The notes beneath the pieces were generated by a model. The model was not told the DNA's origin and searched no databases. It saw nothing but the letters and a program-made list of their open reading frames with translations. A program made the position numbers and the translations under genes. DNA of 64,000 bases from Sphaerisporangium sp. GTDB taxonomy: Bacteria; Actinomycetota; Actinomycetes; Streptosporangiales; Streptosporangiaceae. This document shows, in pieces, positions 53,094 to 62,281 of this stretch (position 1 is the stretch's first letter; each line of letters starts with the position of its first letter). The stretch is from NCBI GenBank assembly GCA_025964675.1, contig JAOPYI010000027.1, positions 1-64,000 on the forward strand, in the 5' to 3' direction.

Positions 53094-53897
53094 TCAGCGT
53101 TTGCGGCCGACGCCCGCGAGGACCCACATCTTGTCCGGGTCGACCCGCCTGGCGATGGACGGGCGCCACTCGGGTGCGGTGACCAGGCCGGGCTCCACGA
53201 GCTCGAAGCCGTCGAAGAACCGCATCAGCTCGGCGTGCGAGCGGGCGACCCAAGGCGCACCGGCCTTGGTGGAGACCTCGACGAGCTCGGCGGTCTCCTT
53301 CGGATGCGGATCGGGGGTGACGTGCGAGACGGCCAGGTAGCTTCCCGGGGCCATGATGTCCCGAAGCCGGGCGACCACCTCGTACGGCCCGTCGCCGTCC
53401 GGGACGAAGTGCAGGACGGCCACCAGCAGCACGGCCACCGGCTCGCCGAAGTCGATCAGTCTCCGCAGGTCCGGGTGGCCGAGGATGTCGTCGATCTCGC
53501 GCAGGTCCCCGCGTACGAACGTCACGTTGCCGGTGGTGGCGACCAGCGCGTCACCGTGCGCCACCACGATCGGGTCGTAGTCGACGTAGACGACCTTGGA
53601 CTCCGGCGCGATGTCCTCGGCGACCTGGTGGACGTTCTGCTGCGTCGGCAGGCCCGACCCGATGTCGACGAACTGGCGGATGCCCGCCTCGCCGGCGAGG
53701 AAGCGGGTCGCGCGGCCCAGGAACTCGCGGTTCTGCCGGGCCATCAGCGGCATCTCGGGGGCGATGGCGAAGACCTTCTCGGCCGCCGCGCGGTCGACCG
53801 CGTAGTTGTCCTTGCCGCCCAGCGCGTAGTCGTAGATCCGCGCGGCGCTCGGGGTGTTCGGGTCGACGCCCGCCGGCGCTGGACGGTGGCCTGACAT
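53094..53897 (-). CDS. DUF574-type SAM-dependent methyltransferase
   Basis: 267 residues from ATG 53897 with GAGGAG upstream. The family opening GVDPNTPSAARIYDYALGGK (then DNYAVDR) is diagnostic of this large actinomycete group; the middle has FVDIGSGLPTQQNVHQVAED (SAM loop), VVYVDYDPIVVAHGDALVA and LREIDDILGHPDLRRLIDF. The substrate is unknown. Dozens of paralogs are usual in Streptosporangiales and Streptomyces. Monocistronic. Confidence 0.93.
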   Translation of the reverse strand: MSGHRPAPAGVDPNTPSAARIYDYALGGKDNYAVDRAAAEKVFAIAPEMPLMARQNREFLGRATRFLAGEAGIRQFVDIGSGLPTQQNVHQVAEDIAPESKVVYVDYDPIVVAHGDALVATTGNVTFVRGDLREIDDILGHPDLRRLIDFGEPVAVLLVAVLHFVPDGDGPYEVVARLRDIMAPGSYLAVSHVTPDPHPKETAELVEVSTKAGAPWVARSHAELMRFFDGFELVEPGLVTAPEWRPSIARRVDPDKMWVLAGVGRKR

Positions 53898-53947
53898 GCA
53901 TTCTCCTCTACCGCCGCTGCCCACCCGATATGAGCGGATAAATGGGC

Positions 53948-53968
53948 TGATCGGCCTCTCGGCGATCA
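53948..53968 (-). terminator. Possible P450 terminator
   Basis: Six-bp stem TGATCG/CGATCA with a nine-base loop, 23 bp past the P450 stop. Confidence 0.35.
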
Positions 53969-53990
53969 TAGCGGTGACAGATGGGGCTGG

Positions 53991-55193
53991 TCAGACCTCC
54001 ACGGGGAGGGTCTTGATGCCGTTGATGAAGTGCGACCTCAGGCGCTTGGCGTCTCCCACCTGGCGCAGGTTGGGCATGCGCTGGGCGACGACCTCGAACA
54101 GGACCCGGAGCTCCAGCTTGGCGAGGTGGTTGCCCAGGCAGAAGTGGGCGCCGCCACCGCCGAACCCGATGTGGGGGTTCGGGTCACGGCCGACGTCGAA
54201 GCTCGAAGGCCCGGCGAACACGTCCTCGTCCCGGTTGGCCGAGGAGTAGAACACCACGACCTTGTCGCCTTCCTTGATCTCCTTGCCGCGCATGACGGTG
54301 TCGCGGGTGGCGGTACGGCGGAAGAGGTTGACCGGTGATACCCACCGGACGATCTCGTCGGCCGCCGTGCGCGCGAGGGAGGGCTCGCGTACGAGCCGCT
54401 CCCACTGCGCAGGGTTCTCGAACAGGGTGAGCATGCCGCCGGAGGCCGCGTTGCGGGTGGTCTCGTTCCCGGCCACGACCAGAAGCAGCACGAACAGGTC
54501 GAACTCGTCCTCGCTGAGCGCCTCGCCGTTGTCGCCGGGCTGGAGCAGCTTGGTGACGATGTCGTCGCGCGGGTGCTCCCGGCGCTGCGTGGCGAGCTGG
54601 TTGGCGTACGCGTACACCTCGGCGGCCGCCACCTGGCCCTCCTCGGGCGTCGTGGCGTAGTCGGGGTCCTCGCTCCCGATCATCCGGTTGGACCACTGGA
54701 AGATCTTGTCCCGGTCCTCGACGGGCGCCCCGAGGAGCTCGCAGATCACATAGAGGGGGAGGGGCGCCGCCATGTCGGTGACGAAGTCGGCCCCGCCCTT
54801 GGCCGAGGCCTCGTCGGCCAGGTTGTGGCAGATCTCGCGGATGTGGTCCTCGAGCATGCCGATCTGGCGCGGTGTGAAGCCCCGGTTGACCAGGGAGCGC
54901 CTCCGGGTGTGCTCGGGGGGATCCTGGTTGAGCATCATCATGCGCTGGAGCTCGCGCTGCTCCTCGGGCATCTCGTTGAACAGGGCCAGCCTCTTGCTGG
55001 AGGAGAAGATCTCGGAGTGGCGCGAGACGTGGACGACGTCCTCATGCTTGGTCACCGCCCAGAAGCCCGGCCAGTCGCGCTCCCGGTCGCCCTCGTGCCA
55101 GAAGACGGGATCGTTGGCCCGCAGCCAGCTCAGCTGCTCGTGCGGAACGCCGTCCCTCGCGTACGAATCCTGGTCGACGAGGTTGATTTGCAT
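53991..55193 (-). CDS. Cytochrome P450, CYP125/CYP142-like
   Basis: 400 residues from ATG 55193 (MQINLVDQDSYARDGVPHEQ). A TTG 24 bp upstream is in frame but less likely. Features: helix I VVAGNETTRNAASGGMLTLF, where NETTRN in place of the usual oxygen-binding AGxxT is typical of the sterol-side-chain P450s of mycobacteria; ExxR in ADEIVRWVSP; heme loop FGGGGAHFCLGNHLAKLELR with the Cys ligand. Expected role: hydroxylation of a steroid or long-chain substrate using ferredoxin electrons. A KstR-like site lies 47 bp upstream. Confidence 0.88.
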   Translation of the reverse strand: MQINLVDQDSYARDGVPHEQLSWLRANDPVFWHEGDRERDWPGFWAVTKHEDVVHVSRHSEIFSSSKRLALFNEMPEEQRELQRMMMLNQDPPEHTRRRSLVNRGFTPRQIGMLEDHIREICHNLADEASAKGGADFVTDMAAPLPLYVICELLGAPVEDRDKIFQWSNRMIGSEDPDYATTPEEGQVAAAEVYAYANQLATQRREHPRDDIVTKLLQPGDNGEALSEDEFDLFVLLLVVAGNETTRNAASGGMLTLFENPAQWERLVREPSLARTAADEIVRWVSPVNLFRRTATRDTVMRGKEIKEGDKVVVFYSSANRDEDVFAGPSSFDVGRDPNPHIGFGGGGAHFCLGNHLAKLELRVLFEVVAQRMPNLRQVGDAKRLRSHFINGIKTLPVEV

Positions 55194-55239
55194 ATGACCA
55201 CCCGGGGTCTTGATCAAGCGCTTGGTCAGAAGTTGTTTC

Positions 55240-55253
55240 TGAAACGTGTTCTA
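55240..55253. promoter_or_regulatory. KstR-like site in the P450 promoter
   Basis: TGAAACGTGTTCTA matches TNNAACNNGTTNNA at every fixed base, 47 bp upstream of the P450 start. A steroid P450 is a classic KstR target in other actinobacteria. Confidence 0.6.
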
Positions 55254-55378
55254 TTACGAGGGTGCCGGCACGTCAAGCCAGGCCTATCTTCTCACCAACC
55301 GCCGCGGCCGGACAGTGTGGAGCCTTCACGGCGCCAGGTCAAGATTGTTAGGGACACGTGTAGGGGAAGCCGAATATC

Positions 55379-55462
55379 CATCGGATGAATAACGGTCCCT
55401 GACCTGGGTGGACTTGACGGTGAGCCATCTGCGCGTAGTCTTCTCTCTCAAGACATCCGATG
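55379..55462. promoter_or_regulatory. Two copies of CATC(C/G)GATGAATA before the fucose operon
   Basis: CATCGGATGAATA (from 55379) and CATCCGATGAATA (from 55454) lie 75 bp apart; the central CATC(C/G)GATG is a near-perfect palindrome. The second is 17 bp before the first gene's GTG. Candidate operator for the catabolic cluster. Confidence 0.45.
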
Positions 55463-55478
55463 AATACGAAGGAGACGC

Positions 55479-56357
55479 GTGAAGTTACTGCGAGTCGGAC
55501 CACCCGGAGAGGAGCGTCCCGCGGTCCTGGACGACGCCGGGCGGCCGCGTGACCTGCGAAGCCTGCTCGGGCAGGAAGCCGACCTCGACGGGTCCTTCTT
55601 CGCTTCGGGGCAGGCGGCGCGCGTGGCGGGCGCGCTGCTGAGAGACCAGTTGCCGCTCCTCGACACGCGAACGCGAACCGATGCCCTCGGAGGACGCATC
55701 GGTTCACCGATCGTGCGGCCGGGGAAGGTCGTCTGCGTCGGTCTCAACTACCGCGACCACGCGGAGGAAACCGGAGCCGCCATCCCCGCCGAGCCGATCA
55801 TCTTCATGAAGGCCCCCAACACCGTCATCGGGCCGAACGACGAGGTGCTGATCCCGCGCGGCAGCGTGAAGACCGACTGGGAGGTCGAGCTGGCGGTCGT
55901 CATCGGCCGGACCGCGCGTTACCTCGACTCCCACGAGGCGGCGCTCGACTGCGTCGCCGGGTATGCCATCTCCAACGACGTCTCCGAGCGGGAGTTCCAG
56001 CTCGAGCGGGGCGGCCAGTGGGACAAGGGCAAGTCGTGCGAGACCTTCAACCCGCTCGGTCCCTGGCTCGTCACCGCCGACGAGGTGCCCGACCCGCAGA
56101 ACCTCGGGCTGCGGCTGTGGGTCAACGGCGAGGTGAGGCAGAACGGCGGCACCAAGAACATGATCTTCGGCGTCGCGGAGGTCGTGCGCTATCTGAGCCA
56201 GTTCATGGTCCTCGAGCCCGGTGACGTCATCAACACCGGCACGCCCGCGGGTGTCGCCCTCGGGATGCCGGACCAGCCCTACCTCAAGGAGGGTGACGTG
56301 CTGGAGCTGGAGATCGACGGCCTCGGCCGTCAGCGCCAGACCGTGGGACAGGCATGA
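55479..56357 (+). CDS. Fumarylacetoacetate hydrolase family protein, probable 2,4-diketo-3-deoxy-L-fuconate hydrolase
   Basis: 292 residues from GTG with AAGGAG seven bases upstream. FAH fold: [60 protein letters not shown] (metal ligand Glu/Asp set), [20 protein letters not shown]. The genomic setting with fuconate dehydratase and an SDR points to the last step of the non-phosphorylating L-fucose route, giving pyruvate and lactate. The first gene of the operon; the next start overlaps its stop by four bases. Confidence 0.82.
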   Translation: MKLLRVGPPGEERPAVLDDAGRPRDLRSLLGQEADLDGSFFASGQAARVAGALLRDQLPLLDTRTRTDALGGRIGSPIVRPGKVVCVGLNYRDHAEETGAAIPAEPIIFMKAPNTVIGPNDEVLIPRGSVKTDWEVELAVVIGRTARYLDSHEAALDCVAGYAISNDVSEREFQLERGGQWDKGKSCETFNPLGPWLVTADEVPDPQNLGLRLWVNGEVRQNGGTKNMIFGVAEVVRYLSQFMVLEPGDVINTGTPAGVALGMPDQPYLKEGDVLELEIDGLGRQRQTVGQA

Positions 56358-57670
56358 GCGGCCCGCCGCTGATCACCGCGATGGAGACCCATGACATCCG
56401 TTTCCCGACGTCGAAGGAGCTCGACGGCTCCGACGCGATGAACCCCGACCCCGACTACTCCGCCGCGTACGTGGTCCTGAAGACCGACGCCGGCATCGAG
56501 GGACACGGGTTCGCGTTCACCATCGGCCGGGGCAACGACGTCCAGACCACGGCGATCAAGGCACTCGAGCCCTTCGTCGTCGGCAGGCGGCTCGACGACC
56601 TCGGCGCGCCCTACAAGGAGATGGTCCACGACTCCCAGCTCCGCTGGCTCGGCCCGGAGAAAGGCGTCATGCACATGGCGATCTCCGCGGTCGTCAACGC
56701 GCTCTGGGATCTCAAGGCCAAGATCGAGGGCAAGCCTCTCTGGCTGCTGCTGGGTGAGATGTCCCCCGAGGACATCGTCTCGCTGGTCGACTTCCGCTAC
56801 CTCAGCGACGCGATCACGCCCGACGAGGCCCTCCGCATCCTGCGGAAGGCCGAGCCGGGGCGGCAGGAGCGGATCAGCCATCTCAAGGCCAACGGCTACA
56901 CCGCGTACACCACCTCGCCCGGCTGGCTGGGCTACGACGACGACAAGCTGCGCCGCCTGTGCAAGGAGGCCATCGAGCTGGGGTTCACCCAGATCAAGCT
57001 GAAGGTCGGAGCCGATCTGGAGGACGACAGGCGGCGGATGCGCATCGCCCGCGAGGTGTGCGGTCCCGATTTCCGCATCGCGATCGACGCCAACCAGCGC
57101 TGGGACGTCGGCTCGGCGATCAGGTGGGTCAACGCGCTCAGCGAGTTCGACCCGTACTGGGTGGAGGAGCCGACGAGCCCCGACGACGTGCTCGGCCACG
57201 CCACCATCGCGCGGGCGCTCGCGCCGATCAAGGTGGCGACCGGCGAGCATGTCCAGAACCGCGTGGTCTTCAAGCAGATGCTGCAGGTAGGCGCGCTCTC
57301 GGTCGTCCAGCTGGACTCGGCCCGCGTCGGCGGTGTCAACGAGAACATCGCGATCCTTCTGCTCGCGGCCAAGTTCGGGATGCCCGTCTGCCCGCACGCG
57401 GGCGGCGTCGGCCTGTGCGAGCTGGTCCAGCACCTGGCGATGTTCGATTACGTGGCGGTCAGCGGCAGCCTCGAGGACCGGGTGATCGAGTACGTCGACC
57501 ACCTGCACGAGCACTTCGTCGACCCCGTGGTGATCCGTGACGGCCGCTACCAGGCGCCGCTGGCGCCCGGGTTCAGCGCCGCCATGCGCCCGGAGTCGAT
57601 CGCAGAGTACGCCTACCCCGGCGGGCCCGTGTGGCGCGACGCCGGCAGCCACGTGCTGGAGTCGCGATGA
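56354..57670 (+). CDS. fucD: L-fuconate dehydratase (enolase superfamily)
   Basis: 438 residues, the length of L-fuconate dehydratases. [20 protein letters not shown] at the N-terminus is specific for this subgroup of the mandelate racemase family. The barrel keeps the base [20 protein letters not shown] (KxK), metal ligands in [20 protein letters not shown] (Asp) and [14 protein letters not shown] (Glu), [15 protein letters not shown] (Glu), and [20 protein letters not shown]. It removes water from L-fuconate to give 2-keto-3-deoxy-L-fuconate. ATGA overlap with the upstream hydrolase. Confidence 0.92.
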   Translation: MSGPPLITAMETHDIRFPTSKELDGSDAMNPDPDYSAAYVVLKTDAGIEGHGFAFTIGRGNDVQTTAIKALEPFVVGRRLDDLGAPYKEMVHDSQLRWLGPEKGVMHMAISAVVNALWDLKAKIEGKPLWLLLGEMSPEDIVSLVDFRYLSDAITPDEALRILRKAEPGRQERISHLKANGYTAYTTSPGWLGYDDDKLRRLCKEAIELGFTQIKLKVGADLEDDRRRMRIAREVCGPDFRIAIDANQRWDVGSAIRWVNALSEFDPYWVEEPTSPDDVLGHATIARALAPIKVATGEHVQNRVVFKQMLQVGALSVVQLDSARVGGVNENIAILLLAAKFGMPVCPHAGGVGLCELVQHLAMFDYVAVSGSLEDRVIEYVDHLHEHFVDPVVIRDGRYQAPLAPGFSAAMRPESIAEYAYPGGPVWRDAGSHVLESR

Positions 57671-57697
57671 GGCCGGCCGAAGAGAAGGAGAAGCGAG

Positions 57698-58444
57698 ATG
57701 AGTGAGTTCGGCGGTCTGGCCGCGCTGGTCACCGGCGGCGGTTCCGGCATCGGCCTCGCGACGGCCACCATCCTCGCCGACCGCGGCGCCCGGGTGGCCT
57801 GCCTGGACGTCAACCCGCCGGGCGCCCCGTTCGTCGGCGTCAAGGCGGACGTCACCGACGACGCCGCGGTGCGCACGGCCGTCGCCGAGGCGGCAGAGCG
57901 CTTGGGCGGCATCGACATCCTGGTCAACAACGCCGGCATCGGCGCGGCGGGCACGGTCGAGCAGAACCCCGACGAGGAGTGGTTCCGCGTCCTCGACGTC
58001 AACCTTCTCGGCATGGTCCGGGTGACGCGGGCGGCCCTGCCGTACCTGCGGGCATCGGGTCACGCGGCCATCGTGAACACGTGCTCGATCGCCGCCACGG
58101 CGGGCCTGCCCCAACGCGCGCTCTACAGCGCGTCGAAGGGCGCGATCATGTCGCTCACGCTGGCCATGGCGACCGACCACATCGCCGAGGGCATACGGGT
58201 CAACTGCGTAAACCCGGGCACCGCCGACACCCCCTGGGTGCAGCGGCTGCTCGCCGCCGCGACCGATCCGGACGCCGAACGCCAAGCTCTCGAACAGCGC
58301 CAGCCCATGGGCCGGCTGGTCAGCGCCGAGGAGGTCGCCACGGCCATCGCCTACCTCGCCAGCCCTCTGGCGAGCAGCACCACAGGCACCGTTCTGGCCG
58401 TCGACGGCGGCATGCACGGCCTCCGTCCGCGCCCCAAGTCCTGA
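57698..58444 (+). CDS. SDR, probable 2-keto-3-deoxy-L-fuconate dehydrogenase
   Basis: 248 residues, classical SDR: ALVTGGGSGIGLATATILAD, DILVNNAGIGAAGTVEQ, catalytic Ser in NTCSIAATAG and Tyr/Lys in YSASKGAIMS, C-terminal GTVLAVDGGMHGL. In this cluster it should oxidise 2-keto-3-deoxy-L-fuconate with NAD. AGAAGGAGAAG is just upstream of the ATG. It follows the dehydratase by 27 bp in the same operon. Confidence 0.85.
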   Translation: MSEFGGLAALVTGGGSGIGLATATILADRGARVACLDVNPPGAPFVGVKADVTDDAAVRTAVAEAAERLGGIDILVNNAGIGAAGTVEQNPDEEWFRVLDVNLLGMVRVTRAALPYLRASGHAAIVNTCSIAATAGLPQRALYSASKGAIMSLTLAMATDHIAEGIRVNCVNPGTADTPWVQRLLAAATDPDAERQALEQRQPMGRLVSAEEVATAIAYLASPLASSTTGTVLAVDGGMHGLRPRPKS

Positions 58445-58533
58445 CCCGGACCGGCTGATCAACATACGAGAAAAGACCCGGACGCTCCCATGAGCGGCCA
58501 GCACCCCCCAACTCCGTTGAATTGAGGCGACAA

Positions 58534-59595
58534 GTGAAATTACGATCGTCGGCCACCTGCGTGGCCCTGCTCGCGGTCACCTTCACGCTCTCCGCGTGCG
58601 GGTCCTCGACCCCGTCGACCCCCTCGGCCCCGGCCGGGGGAGCCTCCAGCGCCGCCGCGGGCGGCAAGGTCGGCATCGATTTCCCCCGAGCCGACTCCGA
58701 CTTCTGGAACTCCTACAACAAGTACGTCCCGAAGCTGGCCGGCGATCTCGGCATCGACCTCATGCCGCCCACCAACTCGCAGAACGACGTCTCCAAGCTG
58801 GTGTCCAACACCCAGGCGCTGGTGAGCCAGGGCGCCAAGGCCATGGTCATGGCCCCGCAGGACACCGGCGCCATCGCCACCACCCTCGACCAGCTCGCCA
58901 CCAAGAACATCCCCGTGGTCACCGTCGACACCCGGCCGGACAAGGGCAAGACGTTCATGGTCGTGCGCGCGGACAACCGGGCGTACGGCGAGAAGGCCTG
59001 CAAGTTCCTCGGCGATCAGCTCAAGGGCAAGGGCAAGGTCGTCGAGTTCCAGGGTGCGCTGTCGTCGGTCAACGGCCGTGACCGCTCGGAGGCGTTCGCC
59101 GATTGCATGAAGACGAACTACCCGGGCATCACGATCTTCGCCGAGCCGACCGAGTGGGATGGCGCCAAGGCCTCGGCCGCGTTGCAGACCCGGCTCACCC
59201 AGCACCCGGACATCAACGGCATCTACATGCAGGCGGGCGGCGTTTTCCTCGCCCCGACCCTCCAGCTCCTGAAGTCCAAGAACCTCCTGGTGCCGCCGAC
59301 CGACCCCAAGCACATCTTCATCATCTCCAACGACGGCATCCCGCAGGAGTTCCAGGCCATCCGGGACGGCCAGATCGACGCCACGGTGTCCCAGCCCGCC
59401 GACCTGTACGCGAAGTGGGCGCTGACTTACGCGAAGGCCGCCCTTGAGGGCAAGACCTTCGCCCCTGGGAAGACCGACCACGACAGCACTATCGTGGACG
59501 TGGGCCAGGGCCGCCTTGAGGACCAGCTCCCCGCGCCGCTCGTCACGAAGGACAACGTCGACGATCCCAACCTCTGGGGCAACCAGGTCAAGTGA
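58534..59595 (+). CDS. Sugar-binding lipoprotein of an ABC importer (fucose cluster)
   Basis: 353 residues from GTG (GAGG upstream). A lipoprotein signal (TCVALLAVTFTLSACGSS; lipobox LSAC) is followed by Ser/Pro linker and a periplasmic-binding type 1 fold: IDFPRADSDFWNSYNKYVPK, AKAMVMAPQDTGAIATTLDQ, VTVDTRPDKGKTFMVVRADN, IYMQAGGVFLAPTLQLLKSK. CUT2-type binding protein, here likely for L-fucose or a fucoside. The stop overlaps the ATPase start. Confidence 0.9.
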   Translation: MKLRSSATCVALLAVTFTLSACGSSTPSTPSAPAGGASSAAAGGKVGIDFPRADSDFWNSYNKYVPKLAGDLGIDLMPPTNSQNDVSKLVSNTQALVSQGAKAMVMAPQDTGAIATTLDQLATKNIPVVTVDTRPDKGKTFMVVRADNRAYGEKACKFLGDQLKGKGKVVEFQGALSSVNGRDRSEAFADCMKTNYPGITIFAEPTEWDGAKASAALQTRLTQHPDINGIYMQAGGVFLAPTLQLLKSKNLLVPPTDPKHIFIISNDGIPQEFQAIRDGQIDATVSQPADLYAKWALTYAKAALEGKTFAPGKTDHDSTIVDVGQGRLEDQLPAPLVTKDNVDDPNLWGNQVK

Positions 59596-61094
59596 TGCCG
59601 GAAAACACCACCCCGGCCGTCGAGGCCCGGAGCGTCACCAAGCGCTTCGGGCCGACCACGGCACTCGACGAAGCGGGGATCGTCATCAAAGAGGGCGAGA
59701 CGCACGCCCTGGTCGGCCGCAACGGTGCCGGCAAGTCGACTCTGGTGTCGATCCTCACCGGCCTGCAGCGCCCCGACCAGGGTGAGGTGCTGTTCGCGGG
59801 CCGTCCCGCGCCAGTGACCGCCGACCGTGACGGCTGGCGGCGGCAGGTCGCCTGCGTCTACCAGAAGTCCACGATCATCCCCACGCTGACCGTCGCGGAG
59901 AACCTGTTCCTCAACCGCCAGGCGGGCCACGGCCCGATCAACTGGCGGGCGATGCGGGCCCGCGCCCGCGACCTGCTCGACCGGTACGGCGTGGACGTCG
60001 ACGCCGGCCGCCTCGCGGGCGAGCTGGACGTCGAGCAGCGCCAGCTTCTGGAGATCGCCCGGGCGCTGTCGTTCGGCGCGCGGTTCGTCATCCTCGACGA
60101 GCCGACCGCGCGGCTGGACGGCCCGGCCATCGAGCGGCTGTTCGACCACATGCGGGCGCTGCGGTCCCAGGGCGTGACGATGATGTTCATCTCGCATCAT
60201 CTGGAGGAGGTGTACAAGGTGTGCCAGTCGGTCACGGTGTTCCGCGACGCCCGGCACATCCTCACCAGCGCGGTCGGCGACCTGCCGCACGACGAGCTGG
60301 TCTCGGCCATGACCGGGGAGGCCGGCGCGGGGTACCAGGCCAGGTCCCGTACGGCCGACGCCGGGGCGAAGATCGTGATCAGCGCGGAGAAGCTCTCACT
60401 GGGCGACCGCTACCGGGACGTGGACCTCGCCGTCCGCGCCGGGGAGATCGTCGGCCTGGCCGGCTCCGGCAGCAGCGGGAAGATCCGGCTGGCGGAGACG
60501 CTGGTAGGCCTGCACGCCGCCGACAGCGGCACGGTGACGATCAACGGAGGCCGGCCCCGCCCCGGGGACGTCACCTCGGCGCTGCGAGCCGGGCTCGGCT
60601 TCGTACCCGAGGACCGGCACAAGGAGGGCTTCGTGCCGTTGCTCTCGATAGCCGAGAACGCCACCCTGCCGATCTCCCACAAGCTTGGGCGGTTCGGTTC
60701 GGTGTCCCCGCGCCTGCAGCGTGCGAAAGCCGAGCGGATGATCCAGGACCTGGCCATCAAGACCACCGGACCGTCCCAGCCCGTCGGGGACCTCTCAGGT
60801 GGGAACGCGCAGAAGGTCGTCATGGCACGCGCGCTCGCCGACGACCCCAAGGCGCTGGTAGTGATCAACCCCACCTCGGGCGTGGACGTGCGGGCGAAGC
60901 AGGCACTGCTCGCCGCGGTCGAGGACGCCGCCGAGCGCGGCGCCGGAGCCGTGCTCGTCTCCGACGAGCTGGACGATCTGCGCATCTGCGACAGGGTCGT
61001 CGTGATGTTCCACGGCCGGGTCGTCAAGGAAGTGCCACGCGGCTGGGCGGACGCCGAGCTCGTGGCGGTCATGGAAGGTGTCGACGCACGATGA
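59595..61094 (+). CDS. Sugar ABC transporter ATP-binding protein, second Walker B altered
   Basis: 499 residues, two nucleotide-binding domains. Domain 1: GRNGAGKST, signature LDVEQRQLLEIARAL, Walker B FVILDEPTA, all functional. Domain 2: degenerate Walker A (GSGSSGKIR), LSGGNAQK, and the Walker B region reads LVVINPTSGVDV, in which the DE pair is replaced by NP. Thus only one ATP site can hydrolyse in the usual way. Similar NPTxGVD forms occur in related sugar importers, so this may be the subfamily norm. ATG at 59595; GTG 59592 is the alternative. ATGA overlap with the permease. Confidence 0.9.
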   Translation: MPENTTPAVEARSVTKRFGPTTALDEAGIVIKEGETHALVGRNGAGKSTLVSILTGLQRPDQGEVLFAGRPAPVTADRDGWRRQVACVYQKSTIIPTLTVAENLFLNRQAGHGPINWRAMRARARDLLDRYGVDVDAGRLAGELDVEQRQLLEIARALSFGARFVILDEPTARLDGPAIERLFDHMRALRSQGVTMMFISHHLEEVYKVCQSVTVFRDARHILTSAVGDLPHDELVSAMTGEAGAGYQARSRTADAGAKIVISAEKLSLGDRYRDVDLAVRAGEIVGLAGSGSSGKIRLAETLVGLHAADSGTVTINGGRPRPGDVTSALRAGLGFVPEDRHKEGFVPLLSIAENATLPISHKLGRFGSVSPRLQRAKAERMIQDLAIKTTGPSQPVGDLSGGNAQKVVMARALADDPKALVVINPTSGVDVRAKQALLAAVEDAAERGAGAVLVSDELDDLRICDRVVVMFHGRVVKEVPRGWADAELVAVMEGVDAR

Positions 61095-62134
61095 CTGAAA
61101 CGACCGTGGCCTCACCCGGGACTCCAGGCGACTCTCCCGGCTCGCCGGGGACGACGCGGCCGGGCCTCTCCGGGCTCCGGCTCGTACGGTTCCGTGACCT
61201 CGCCCTGGTCCCGGCCATCGTGCTGTTGATCGTCGTGGGCGCGCTGATCGACCCGGCGTTCCTCAGCGGCGACAACCTGACCAACGTGCTGCAGCAGCAG
61301 ACCGAGCTGTCTCTGCTCGTCCTCGCCGAGGCGATGATCCTGATCGCCGGGAAGTTCGACCTGTCGCTGGAGTCCACCGTGGGGCTCGCCCCCGCGCTCG
61401 GCGTCGGCCTGGTCATTCCGGCGGCGGCCAACGGTCTCGGCACGGACTGGCCGACGGCACTCGGGATCCCGATCTGCCTGCTCATCGGCGTGCTCATCGG
61501 AGCCTTCAACGGGCTGCTGATCCTGCGGTTCAAGCTGTCGGCGTTCATCGTGACGCTGGGCATGCTGATCGTGCTGCGCGGCCTGCAGATCGGCTTCACC
61601 GGCGGCCAGAACCTGTTCGCGCTGCCCGACTCGTTCCTGTACCTCGGCAACGCGCGCTGGCTCGGGCTGCCGGCGTCGATCTGGATCTGCGCGGTGGCGT
61701 ACATCGTCGGCATCCTCGCACTCGGATACTTCCGGCACGGCCGGTCGATCTACGCGATCGGCGGCAACGTCGACGCCGCCCGCGCGGCCGGTGTGCGTAC
61801 CGACCGGGTGGTCTGGGCGGTGTTCATGATCGGCGGGCTGCTGGCCGCCCTTTCCGGCCTGCTCATGACCGGCCGCCTCGGCTCGGTCGCTGCGGCCCAG
61901 GGCAACGGCATGATCTTCACGGTGTTCGCGGCGGCGGTCATCGGCGGGGTCAGCCTCGACGGTGGCAAGGGCACGCTGTTCGGCGCGCTCTGCGGCGTGC
62001 TGGTGCTCGGCCTGATCAACAACATCCTCACGCTGGCCGGCGTCTCGGCGCAGTGGATCCAGGCGATCTACGGAGGCATCATCCTCGTCGCCCTCATGCT
62101 GGCCCGTGTCACCAGCGGAAAGGCGCAGGATTAG
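61091..62134 (+). CDS. Sugar ABC transporter permease (fucose cluster)
   Basis: 347 residues. After a 35-residue polar Gly/Pro/Thr-rich N-terminus come roughly eight to ten helices (LALVPAIVLLIVVGALI, LSLLVLAEAMILIAGKFDLS, and others). KFDLSLESTVGLAPALGVG replaces the usual GIDLSVG block, and SIYAIGGNVDAARAAGVRTD is the ATPase contact loop of RbsC-type permeases. Forms the channel with the preceding ATPase. Confidence 0.9.
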   Translation: MTETTVASPGTPGDSPGSPGTTRPGLSGLRLVRFRDLALVPAIVLLIVVGALIDPAFLSGDNLTNVLQQQTELSLLVLAEAMILIAGKFDLSLESTVGLAPALGVGLVIPAAANGLGTDWPTALGIPICLLIGVLIGAFNGLLILRFKLSAFIVTLGMLIVLRGLQIGFTGGQNLFALPDSFLYLGNARWLGLPASIWICAVAYIVGILALGYFRHGRSIYAIGGNVDAARAAGVRTDRVVWAVFMIGGLLAALSGLLMTGRLGSVAAAQGNGMIFTVFAAAVIGGVSLDGGKGTLFGALCGVLVLGLINNILTLAGVSAQWIQAIYGGIILVALMLARVTSGKAQD

Positions 62135-62281
62135 TCTGATGCAGCGGATCGCCGTGCGCTGGGAGATGTAGGACCCTGGCCGGGTGAGCGTTCCAACGGC
62201 GCGGGCAGCGGGCCTTCCGTACAGGCACGCCACCCGCGCCCGGCCGGGGACAGGCCTGGCCCGACGACGAAGGAGAAATCA

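Noticed and set aside
56330-58504. 724-codon minus-strand frame opposite the fuconate dehydratase and SDR
   Set aside because: Shadow frame with repetitive Ala/Arg/Gly/Asp content; the plus strand has complete enzyme motifs.
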